The translations under genes were made by a program, and so were the position numbers. Source: Frigoribacterium sp. CFBP 13712 (GTDB lineage: Bacteria; Actinomycetota; Actinomycetes; Actinomycetales; Microbacteriaceae). From it: 64,000 nt of DNA. The notes under the pieces were generated by a model, which did no database searches, had not been told where the DNA came from, and was given only the letters and a program-made list of their open reading frames with translations. Positions 5,913 through 15,208 of this stretch are shown here, piece by piece (position 1 is the first letter of the stretch; each line of letters begins with the position of its first letter). The stretch is taken from NCBI RefSeq assembly GCF_014842255.1, contig NZ_JACYVH010000001.1, positions 461,264-525,263 on the forward strand, given 5' to 3'.

Positions 5913-8839
5913 TACTCGGGCTTCTTCGCAGCTGCCGGCTTCTCGGCCGCAGCGGGCTTCGCCGCAGCGGGCTTCGCCGCAGAGGGCTTCTTCGCAGCAG
6001 CGGCCTTGGTCGCGGTCGCCTTGGTCGTGGCGGCCTTGGTCGTGGTCGCCTTGGTGGCGGCCGCGGGCTTCTTCGCGGCCGGCTTCTTGGCAGCCGGCTT
6101 CTTGGCAGCGGGCTTCTTGGCCGCCGGCTTCTTCGCAGGCCCCTTGGCGCGTTTGTCGGCGATCAGCTGCACAGCGCGCTCGAAGTCGACCTCCTCGACG
6201 GTCTCACCGCGGGGGATGGTCGCATTGGTCTCGCCGTCGGTGACATAGGGCCCGAAGCGACCGTCTTTGACCTTGATGGGCTTGCCGCTGACCGGATCGG
6301 CCTCGAACTCCTTCAGGGCGCTGCTGGCGCGCTTGGCACCGTACTTCGGCTGAGCGTAGAGCTCGATCGCACCGGCCAGGTCGATGTCGAAGATCTGATC
6401 CTCGCTGGTGAGCGACCGCGTGTCGGCGCCCTTCTTCAGGTACGGGCCGTAGCGGCCGTTCTGCGCCTGGATCTCCTCGCCGCTCTCGGGGTCGACACCC
6501 ACGACACGGGGCAGGTCGAGAAGCCGGAGGGCGGTCTCGAGATCGACGGTGTCGACGTCCATGCTCTTGAACAGCGACGAGGTCCGCTCCTTCGGAGCGG
6601 CCTTCTTCGCCGGCGCCTTCTTCGGCTTCGCCCCGGTGCCTTCCGTCGCAGCGGGCGCGGGGGCCTCGACGACCTCGCCGGTGGCGGGATCCGCATCGAC
6701 CTCCTCGGGAGTCCGCTCGGTCAAGTAGGGGCCGAAACGGCCGTCTTTCGCGATGACCTCCTTGCCGCTCTCGGGATTGACGCCGAGCACGCGATCGCCG
6801 ATGACGGGCGCGTCGATCAGCTCACGAGCCTTCGCCGCGGTCAACTCGTCGGGAGCGAGGTCCTCCGGCACGTTCACCCGACGCGGAGTCTCGGGGTCCG
6901 AGCCCGGCGCCTCGAGGTAGGGGCCGTACCGTCCGATGCGGAGGGTGAGCCCCTCGCCGAGCGGTATGGAGTTGATGTCCCGTGCGTCGATGTCGCCGAG
7001 GTTGTCCACCACCTTGCGGAGACCACGGTGCTGCTCGTTGCCGAAGTAGAAGCCGTTGAGCCAGTCGACCCGATCGGCGCCGCCCCCGGCGATCAGGTCC
7101 AGGTCGTCTTCCATGCTCGCGGTGAAGTCGTACTGGACGAGGTCGCCGAAGTAGTCCTCGAGCAGTCTCACGACCGAGAAGGCGATCCAGTTCGGCACGA
7201 GCGCCGTGCCCCGAGGGGTCACGTAACCGCGGTCGACGATGGTCGACATGATCGCGGCGTAGGTCGACGGGCGACCGATGCCCAGCTCTTCGAGCGTCTT
7301 GACGAGGCTCGCCTCCGTGTAGCGGGGAGGAGCGCTCGTGTCGTGGCCCTTGGCCTCGACCGCGTCGAGGGCGAGGTTCTGCCCGACCGTCAGGGGCGGG
7401 AGCTTGGCGTCGGCCGGCTCGGCCGAGCCGTGGCGGTCCTCGTCGCGTCCCTCTTCATACGCGTTGAGGAACCCGCGGAACGTGATGACGGTTCCCGATG
7501 CGGTGAACTCCGCCAGGGTGCCCGCGCCGCTGCGCGGGGTGATCCCCTCGACCGCATCGGGGGTCGTGGCCGCCACGACGACGGACGCCGTGGATCCCTT
7601 GGCATCGGCCATCTGCGAGGCGACCGTGCGCTTCCAGATGAGGTCGTAGAGCTTCCAGTCGTTGCCGCGGAGGGTGGTCGACATCTCGGACGGCGTGCGG
7701 AAGGTGTCGCCCGACGGGCGAATCGCCTCGTGCGCCTCCTGGGCGTTCTTGCTCTTGCCCGTGTAGAGGCGGGGTTTGGCCGGAACGGTCTCGGCACCGT
7801 AGAGCTTCGACGCCTGGTTGCGGGCCGCATCGATCGCCTGCTGCGAGAGCGACGGCGAGTCGGTGCGCATGTAGGTGATGTGGCCGTTCTCGTAGAGCGA
7901 CTGCGCGACGCTCATGGTCTGACGAGCCGAGAAACGCAGTTTCCGCGCCGCCTCCTGCTGCAGGGTCGACGTCGTGAACGGCGCTGCCGGACGACGCGTG
8001 TAGGGCTTCGACTCGACGGAGGTGACCTCGATCGTGACGCCGGCGGACTCGAGGGCCCGTGAGAGGGCGAGCGCGGTCGACTCGTCGAGTGAGACGGACT
8101 CGTTCTTCAGCTGCCCGCGGTCGTCGTAGTCGCGACCGCTCGCGACGCGTGAGCCGTTGATCCGCACCAGCTTCGACGAGAACGGGACCGACTCGGTCGA
8201 GGGCTCGAAGGTCGCGGTGAGGTCCCAGTAGGTGGCGGAGACGAAGGCGAGACGCTCTCGTTCGCGATCGACCACGAGTCGTGTCGCAGCCGACTGGACG
8301 CGACCGGCGGAGAGACCGGGGCCGACCTTCCGCCAGAGGACGGGCGACACCTCGAACCCGTAGAGACGGTCGAGGATGCGGCGGGTCTCCTGGGCGTCGA
8401 CGAGCGCCGTGTCGAGCTCACGGGTGTTCTCCTGCGCCTTCTGGATGGCGTCCTTCGTGATCTCGTGGAAGACCATCCGCTTGACGGGGACCTTGGGCTT
8501 GAGCTCCTGCAGCAGGTGCCACGCGATGGCCTCGCCCTCGCGGTCCTCATCAGTCGCGAGGTAGAGCTCGTCGGCCGTCTTCAAGGCGCGTTTCAGATCG
8601 GAGACGGTCTTCTTCTTGGCGTCGGACACGACGTAGTAGGGCTCGAAGCCGTTCTCGACGTCGACGGAGAACTTGCCCAGCGAGCCCTTCTTCAGCTCGG
8701 GCGGCAGGTTCTTCGGCTCGATGAGGTCGCGGATGTGGCCGACGGATGCGAGGACCTCGTATCCGCTGCCGAGGTACTGGGCGATCGTCTTGGCCTTCGC
8801 GGGCGACTCGACGATGACCAGTTTCTTCGTGCCTGGCAC
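5912..8839 (-). CDS. topA: DNA topoisomerase I (type IA) with a Lys/Ala-rich C-terminal tail
   Basis: 975 residues from GTG 8839 (VPGTKKLVIVESPAKAK), preceded by AAGGAG. The Toprim domain comes first. The active-site tyrosine lies in ITYMRTDSPSLSQQ, which ends in the usual TDS motif. Four C-terminal repeats with GRYGPYL or GRFGPYV replace zinc fingers, as in actinobacterial TopA. The last ~70 residues are nearly pure KKPAA / KAATT repeats, a basic tail thought to bind DNA and aid processivity. That tail produces a locally repetitive DNA stretch at about 5930-6150. Confidence 0.95.
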   Translation of the reverse strand: MPGTKKLVIVESPAKAKTIAQYLGSGYEVLASVGHIRDLIEPKNLPPELKKGSLGKFSVDVENGFEPYYVVSDAKKKTVSDLKRALKTADELYLATDEDREGEAIAWHLLQELKPKVPVKRMVFHEITKDAIQKAQENTRELDTALVDAQETRRILDRLYGFEVSPVLWRKVGPGLSAGRVQSAATRLVVDRERERLAFVSATYWDLTATFEPSTESVPFSSKLVRINGSRVASGRDYDDRGQLKNESVSLDESTALALSRALESAGVTIEVTSVESKPYTRRPAAPFTTSTLQQEAARKLRFSARQTMSVAQSLYENGHITYMRTDSPSLSQQAIDAARNQASKLYGAETVPAKPRLYTGKSKNAQEAHEAIRPSGDTFRTPSEMSTTLRGNDWKLYDLIWKRTVASQMADAKGSTASVVVAATTPDAVEGITPRSGAGTLAEFTASGTVITFRGFLNAYEEGRDEDRHGSAEPADAKLPPLTVGQNLALDAVEAKGHDTSAPPRYTEASLVKTLEELGIGRPSTYAAIMSTIVDRGYVTPRGTALVPNWIAFSVVRLLEDYFGDLVQYDFTASMEDDLDLIAGGGADRVDWLNGFYFGNEQHRGLRKVVDNLGDIDARDINSIPLGEGLTLRIGRYGPYLEAPGSDPETPRRVNVPEDLAPDELTAAKARELIDAPVIGDRVLGVNPESGKEVIAKDGRFGPYLTERTPEEVDADPATGEVVEAPAPAATEGTGAKPKKAPAKKAAPKERTSSLFKSMDVDTVDLETALRLLDLPRVVGVDPESGEEIQAQNGRYGPYLKKGADTRSLTSEDQIFDIDLAGAIELYAQPKYGAKRASSALKEFEADPVSGKPIKVKDGRFGPYVTDGETNATIPRGETVEEVDFERAVQLIADKRAKGPAKKPAAKKPAAKKPAAKKPAAKKPAAATKATTTKAATTKATATKAAAAKKPSAAKPAAAKPAAAEKPAAAKKPE

Positions 8840-8977
8840 GGGACTCCTTGGATTGTGGAACGTAGACGGCCGATCGAGACCGATCGGCGAGGCCGTCGGG
8901 GACGACGTCCCCTCCGGCGAGGGTGACGTGGTGGCTGCCGACAGGCACACCATACACACACCGCACGCGCGACTCGC

Positions 8978-9370
8978 TCACGGCGTCGCCGGTGACCCGA
9001 CCGCCTCGGCGGGTGGCGGACCCGCCGTCGCGGACGCCGCCACGGGCAGGAGACCGAGTGTGCTCGACACCCTGACGGTGACGATGGATCCGTCCGTCTC
9101 GCAGGCCACGAGGGCGGCCCGGTTGGCCTCGGCCGCCCGGCTCGCGGCATCGCAGACGACCCCGGCCGTCAACCCTGAGGCCACGTCGGCGCCCGCCAGG
9201 GCCGAGGCGTCGGCGGCCCCTGCCACCCGACTGCGCTCGACCAGGACCCGCGCCGTGCCCGTCACGGCGAGCACCAGCGCGACGATCATCAGCAGCAGTC
9301 CCACGGCGACGACGGACGCCGATCCCCCGTCGTCGCCGGGCAGGAGGCGCGGGTGCGGTGTCGAGGTCAT
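8978..9370 (-). CDS. TadE/TadG-like secreted protein of the tad locus
   Basis: 130 residues with the start of TadG-type proteins: LPGDDGGSASVVAVG followed by a hydrophobic segment (residues 20-42), then an Ala-rich extracellular part. It resembles the small 'helicase/secretion neighbourhood' TadE-like proteins of actinobacteria. The start ATG 9370 overlaps the stop of the preceding tad gene (ATGA). Probably a minor pilin or pilus-associated protein; last gene of the operon. Confidence 0.7.
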   Translation of the reverse strand: MTSTPHPRLLPGDDGGSASVVAVGLLLMIVALVLAVTGTARVLVERSRVAGAADASALAGADVASGLTAGVVCDAASRAAEANRAALVACETDGSIVTVRVSSTLGLLPVAASATAGPPPAEAVGSPATP

Positions 9371-9726
9371 CCGCCGGCCCTCGGGGCGCAGCTCCGACCG
9401 GTCAGCTCGAGACCCTCGACGGGCCCGAGTGCCACCACCCGCGTGAGCCGGATGCAGACCAGATCGCCCTCCGACGACGTGGAGACGCTCGCGCCCGGTG
9501 CGAGAGCCGCGAGCGTCGCCGGCACGGCGTCGCTGCCGCCTCGGGCCGTCTGCCGCGCGACCACAGCCGCGGCGTCCGACAGGCGGATGGCCTGCATCCC
9601 CGCGCCGGCGCCCACGAGGGCGAGACCGACGACGGACAGGAGCGCTGGCACCACCACGGCGAACTCGGCCGTGACGCTGCCGACGTCGGACGGGAACCGG
9701 CTGCGCCCCGGTGCGACGCAGGCCAT
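9367..9726 (-). CDS. TadE-family pilus assembly protein
   Basis: 119 residues with the TadE signature GSVTAEFAVVVPALL (prepilin-like cleavage site before the hydrophobic helix) and a C-terminal domain with two cysteines (LVCIRLTR and GRSCAPR). TadE-like pseudopilins are processed by a prepilin peptidase and take part in Flp pilus assembly. One base separates it from the small pilin gene upstream. Confidence 0.8.
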   Translation of the reverse strand: MACVAPGRSRFPSDVGSVTAEFAVVVPALLSVVGLALVGAGAGMQAIRLSDAAAVVARQTARGGSDAVPATLAALAPGASVSTSSEGDLVCIRLTRVVALGPVEGLELTGRSCAPRAGG

Positions 9727-9727
9727 G

Positions 9728-9970
9728 TCAGCCCACCGTCAGGGCGGACCGGACGAGATCGGACAGGGTGCCCCGCACCTCGTCCGAACGCATGATGACG
9801 ACCAGGAGACCGGCGAACCCCACCGCGGCCATGATGACGATCGCGTATTCGGCGGTCGCCGCGCCGTCGTCGGCCGCGAGCAGGCGACGGAGCGGGCCGG
9901 CGCGGCGACTGCCGTCCCGGCCGGTGAGGACGGTCGTGTTCCGGGTGTCGAGGGCGGGATGCGGTGTCAT
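9728..9970 (-). CDS. DUF4244 small Flp-like pilin
   Basis: 80 residues from ATG 9970, which has AAGGAA upstream. Layout: basic leader, then DDGAATAEYAIVIMAAVGFAG, a prepilin-peptidase-like site followed by one hydrophobic helix, then a short tail (RSDEVRGTLSDLVRSALTVG). This matches DUF4244, the likely major Flp pilin of the actinobacterial tad locus. A 103-base gap separates it from the upstream tadB/C-like gene, room for its own promoter as expected for a highly expressed pilin. Confidence 0.8.
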   Translation of the reverse strand: MTPHPALDTRNTTVLTGRDGSRRAGPLRRLLAADDGAATAEYAIVIMAAVGFAGLLVVIMRSDEVRGTLSDLVRSALTVG

Positions 9971-10073
9971 GGGGTTCCTTACTCTCTGCAGGACCACTCG
10001 GTGTGGCGTGGTCCGAGTCTCCGGCGTCGCCGCGACCGACCGGCGTCGGCACCGGCGACGCTGGGGATCGGTC

Positions 10074-11066
10074 TCACCAGCTCGCCGTTGTGGAGGAGAC
10101 GAGCGAGACGACGAGCGGCACGACGGCGACGACCAGGAACGCCGGCAGGACGCAGAGGCCGAGCGGCAGCATGAGGGTCGACCCGAGTCGTGCGGCGGCC
10201 GACTGGGAGTCCGCGGCACTGCGGAGTCGCCGTTCACGGGCGGTCGCCCGGAGCAGCTCACCGGCGGGGGCACCGGCCCGGCGCGAGAGATCGAGCACCT
10301 CGAGGCAATCGCGCTCGGCGTCGTCCTCCACTGCGACCCCGGACCCGTCCGCATCAGCCGACGGGAGCAGCTCGAGGGCGGACCGCACGAGCGCGAGCCC
10401 CGAGTCCCACGACGCACCGCCCGAGACCGCGACGGCCAGCAGTTCCAGGCGCAGACCGGGGACGGGCCCCTCGGGCGTGGCACCGCGGACGAGTCGTGCG
10501 TTCCAGGCCCGAGCGAGGGCCACGAGGCCCGCGCCGACCGCGAGGCAGCCCCAGCCGACGGGCGTGCCGACCAGCACGCCCGCCGTGTCGAAGCCCATGC
10601 CCATGGAGAACAGCAGACCCACCGGCGGCAGCGCCAGCACGATGCGCCCCGTCGAGCGAGGCCCGCTCAAGGCCACCTCGACGTCGCGCCGCGCCGCCTC
10701 GGCTGCGCGAAGGCCCGCCACGAACGTCCGCAGGCAGTCGGCCAGGGGCGCACCGCTGCGCTCCGCGACGAACCACGCACAGGCGACCTGCCTCCAGTCG
10801 AGCTCGTGACGCGGGCCGTCGGGCGCGCGTGCGAAGGGTCGTCCGCCCAGAACCGCCGCGAGCGCCTCCGAGATCGGCATGCCGGTCACGGCCTCGGTCG
10901 CGACGGCGAACGTCACCTCGCGGACGGGCCCCGGAGGCTCCGACTCGGCGACATGCCGCCAGGCCGAGGCCGGGACGACGCCGGCGGACAGCAGCACGGC
11001 GACGCGCTCGACGACCGTCGAGGCGGGGGTGACGGTGACGAGACGGCGCCGCCGCTCAGGCGGCAC
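10074..11066 (-). CDS. TadB-TadC-like fused type II secretion F-domain protein
   Basis: 330 residues holding two similar halves: an N-terminal F-type segment (VVERVAVLLSAGVVPASAWRH through ALPPVGLLFSMGMG) and a C-terminal one (LELLAVAVSGGASWDSGLALV through LPAFLVVAVVPLVVSLV), each ending in hydrophobic helices. In M. tuberculosis-type loci TadB and TadC are separate genes; here both appear compressed into one open reading frame. It forms the inner-membrane platform of the pilus machine. GTG 11066 overlaps the tadA end by 11 bases. Confidence 0.7.
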   Translation of the reverse strand: MPPERRRRLVTVTPASTVVERVAVLLSAGVVPASAWRHVAESEPPGPVREVTFAVATEAVTGMPISEALAAVLGGRPFARAPDGPRHELDWRQVACAWFVAERSGAPLADCLRTFVAGLRAAEAARRDVEVALSGPRSTGRIVLALPPVGLLFSMGMGFDTAGVLVGTPVGWGCLAVGAGLVALARAWNARLVRGATPEGPVPGLRLELLAVAVSGGASWDSGLALVRSALELLPSADADGSGVAVEDDAERDCLEVLDLSRRAGAPAGELLRATARERRLRSAADSQSAAARLGSTLMLPLGLCVLPAFLVVAVVPLVVSLVSSTTASW

Positions 11067-12183
11067 GACGAGCGAGCCCCGCCCGAGCCGTCAAGGCGCC
11101 GTCCGCATCGAGCACGAGGTGCCCGATCTGGGCGAGACGCCGACCCTCGGCGGTCCGCTCCAGATGGAACACGGCGTCGAACGCGCTGACGGCCTGTCGC
11201 GCCAGCGCCGCGGGGCTGAGCCCGGCGACCGCGCCCAGCGCCTCGAGACGGGCGGGGACGTCGGCCAGACCGTTCGCGTGCAGAGTGCCGGCACCTCCGT
11301 CGTGCCCGGTGTTCAGGGCCGACAGCAGATCGCGCACCTCCACTCCGCGGCACTCCCCCACCACGAGTCGGTCCGGGCGCATGCGCAGCGCCTCGCGCAG
11401 CAGACGGGCGAGATCGACTCCACCGACGCCCTCGAGGTTGGGCTGACGCGTCTCGAGCGAGACGACGTGCGGATGATCGATCCGGAGCTCGGCCACGTCC
11501 TCGATGGTCACGATCCGATCGGTCGGATCCGCTTCGGCGAGGAGACTCGACAGGAAAGTGGTCTTCCCCGCCCCGCCCGCCCCTGTGATGAGGATGTTCG
11601 CGCGCCGGCCCACGCACCTCCTGACCTCGCTCTCGTCGACGTCGTCGAAGAACCCCTGCGCGGAGAGCCCGTCGAGCGTGAGGGGCGTCCGGCGCGGCAG
11701 GCGGATGGAGAGGAGGGTGCCCGCCGTCGACACGGGCGGCAGGACGACATGGACCCTGATGCCGGCGTCGAGGCGCACGTCGACGCAGGGGCTGGCCTCG
11801 TCGACGTGTCGACCGCCCGCCGCCACGAGTCGTACCGCGAGATGCCGTGCGATGTCGTCGGACAGGTGGATGCGACCGTCGGGCAGGAGGCCGTGGCCGC
11901 GATCCACCCAGGTGCCCCCTCCGCCGTTCACGAAGACGTCGGTCACGCCCGGCTCGTCGATGATCTCGCGCAACGGGCCGAAGGGAGCCCCGCGAGACGA
12001 GCCGGGCAGGCTCTGTACCCCGTTCACGCCCGTTGTACCCCGATGATCGAGACGGCCGCGCGACGCCGCGGGGACGAAGCGCCCCAGGTCGACTCCGCGG
12101 GTGACCGACGGGTGATCGACGGGACGCGGCGAGGGGGCGGCAGGGGCGGCCGAGAGGGTGGTCGAGGTCTGGATCGGAGTCAT
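11056..12183 (-). CDS. tadA: TadA/CpaF-type secretion ATPase
   Basis: 375 residues. Walker A is GAGGAGKTT, with the Asp box (IVTIEDVAELR), Walker B region (LRMRPDRLVVGECRG) and His box (GHDGGAGTLHAN). It powers assembly of Flp pili. ATG 12183 is six bases after a TAGCGT -10 element with no Shine-Dalgarno sequence, so a leaderless mRNA is likely. It heads the operon tadA - tadBC - pilin - tadE - tadG-like. The septum-site ATPase often found upstream and a prepilin peptidase are not in the window. Confidence 0.9.
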   Translation of the reverse strand: MTPIQTSTTLSAAPAAPSPRPVDHPSVTRGVDLGRFVPAASRGRLDHRGTTGVNGVQSLPGSSRGAPFGPLREIIDEPGVTDVFVNGGGGTWVDRGHGLLPDGRIHLSDDIARHLAVRLVAAGGRHVDEASPCVDVRLDAGIRVHVVLPPVSTAGTLLSIRLPRRTPLTLDGLSAQGFFDDVDESEVRRCVGRRANILITGAGGAGKTTFLSSLLAEADPTDRIVTIEDVAELRIDHPHVVSLETRQPNLEGVGGVDLARLLREALRMRPDRLVVGECRGVEVRDLLSALNTGHDGGAGTLHANGLADVPARLEALGAVAGLSPAALARQAVSAFDAVFHLERTAEGRRLAQIGHLVLDADGALTARAGLARRAA

Positions 12184-12558
12184 AGCCGGACGCTAGAGGA
12201 CACGCCACCGGAGCAGACGGTTCGGTGCATCGCCTGGGGACGACGACGCCATGCCGACGATGTGGAGGGGTGATCGCCCTCACCCGCGGAGGGTGATCTC
12301 CGGGTTAAACGAAGAGGGGCGGCGCCGATTGGGGGGAACCGGCGCCGCCACCGCAACACGCGATTGGGGGGAATCAACGCATTGCGAGTCGGAACTGAAT
12401 CCGACTGCGTTAACTGTACCCCAGGATGGGCCCGCCTCGCCACGCGCGACACGTCGATCTTCCGTGATCGGACAGGCCTACCCGGAAAGACCCCGGGGGT
12501 AGTCTCGCTTCCTGTGCGGGTCAGCCCGCGCCTCCCGCAACGACGCGAAAGGTCCGAC
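12184..12558. other. 375-base divergent intergenic region between tadA and acs
   Basis: No convincing gene. It holds: a perfect 10-bp hairpin (GGCGGCGCCG 12318-12327 with CGGCGCCGCC 12340-12349); a 13-base direct repeat CGATTGGGGGGAA (12326-12338, in the hairpin loop, and 12361-12373); and an inverted repeat GTCGGA-N6-TCCGAC at 12388-12405. The tadA promoter (TAGCGT, 12190-12195) is at the left end. The hairpin and repeats would lie in the acs leader or its operator zone. Confidence 0.5.
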
Positions 12559-14511
<1,953 letters not shown>

Positions 14512-14520
14512 GCCGCAGGG

Positions 14521-15000
14521 TCAGGCCAGGGGGCGGACCTCGAGGACGATCTCGACCTCGACGGGCGAGTCGAGAGGGAGGACGGCCACGCCGACCGCGC
14601 TGCGGGCGTGGATGCCCGCGTCGCCGAACACCCGGCCGAGGAGCTCGGACGCGCCGTTGATCACACCGGGCTGACCGCTGAACGCCGGGTCGGAGGCGAC
14701 GAAGCCCGTCACCTTGACGACGCGCACGACGTCGTCGAGCGAATCGAGCACGGAGGCGGCCGCCGCGAGGGCGTTCAGTGCCGACGTGGCCGCGTACTCC
14801 GTGGCCGCGGCGGGGTCGACCAGACCATCGCCCTCACCGACCTTGCCCGTCGCGGGCAGAGCGCCGTCGACGAAGGGCAGCTGACCCGCCGTGTAGACGT
14901 ACGAGCCGGTGCGCACGGCGGGGACGTAGGCGCCTGCGGGCGTCGCGACCGCGGGGAGAGCGAGCCCCAACTCGGCCAGACGGGCGGCGACGTCGGCCAT
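14521..15000 (-). CDS. RidA-family protein (enamine/imine deaminase-like)
   Basis: 159 residues: SYVYTAGQLPFVDG, a helical middle, and the C-terminal IHARSAVGVAVLPLDSPVEVEIVLEV, typical of the RidA/YjgF trimeric fold (the longer ~150-residue subgroup). RidA proteins hydrolyse reactive enamines from PLP enzymes. It overlaps the DUF4177 stop (TGATG). The same pair occurs in mycobacteria. Confidence 0.9.
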   Translation of the reverse strand: MADVAARLAELGLALPAVATPAGAYVPAVRTGSYVYTAGQLPFVDGALPATGKVGEGDGLVDPAAATEYAATSALNALAAAASVLDSLDDVVRVVKVTGFVASDPAFSGQPGVINGASELLGRVFGDAGIHARSAVGVAVLPLDSPVEVEIVLEVRPLA

Positions 15001-15158
15001 CAGTCGTCCTGCTTCTGACGCTTGAACCAGGCGACCGGGCCGCCCTCGGGCCCCTGCGTCACCTGCACGAGCTCCCAGCCGTCACTCCCCCAGTTGTTCA
15101 GGATCGCGGTGCTGTTGTGCACCATCAGCGGCGTCGTCATGTACTCCCAAAGGACCAT
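15000..15158 (-). CDS. DUF4177 small protein
   Basis: 52 residues beginning MVLWEYMTTPLMVHN and continuing with the family core NNWGSDGWELVQV and PEGGPVAWFKR. ATG 15158 has a weak GGAAC upstream. DUF4177 proteins are short, cytosolic and of unknown function; in actinobacteria they sit directly before ridA, as here. Easily missed by gene finders because of its length. Confidence 0.85.
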   Translation of the reverse strand: MVLWEYMTTPLMVHNSTAILNNWGSDGWELVQVTQGPEGGPVAWFKRQKQDD

Positions 15159-15208
15159 TTGTCGTTCCGTTCAGCTTGGTTTTCCGGGTTGTCACTTACC
15201 CTGATCTT

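Noticed and set aside
12364-12558. N-terminal extension of acs
   Set aside because: The frame is open but the residues have no similarity to acetyl-CoA synthetases, while ATG 12559 has a ribosome site and the expected start.
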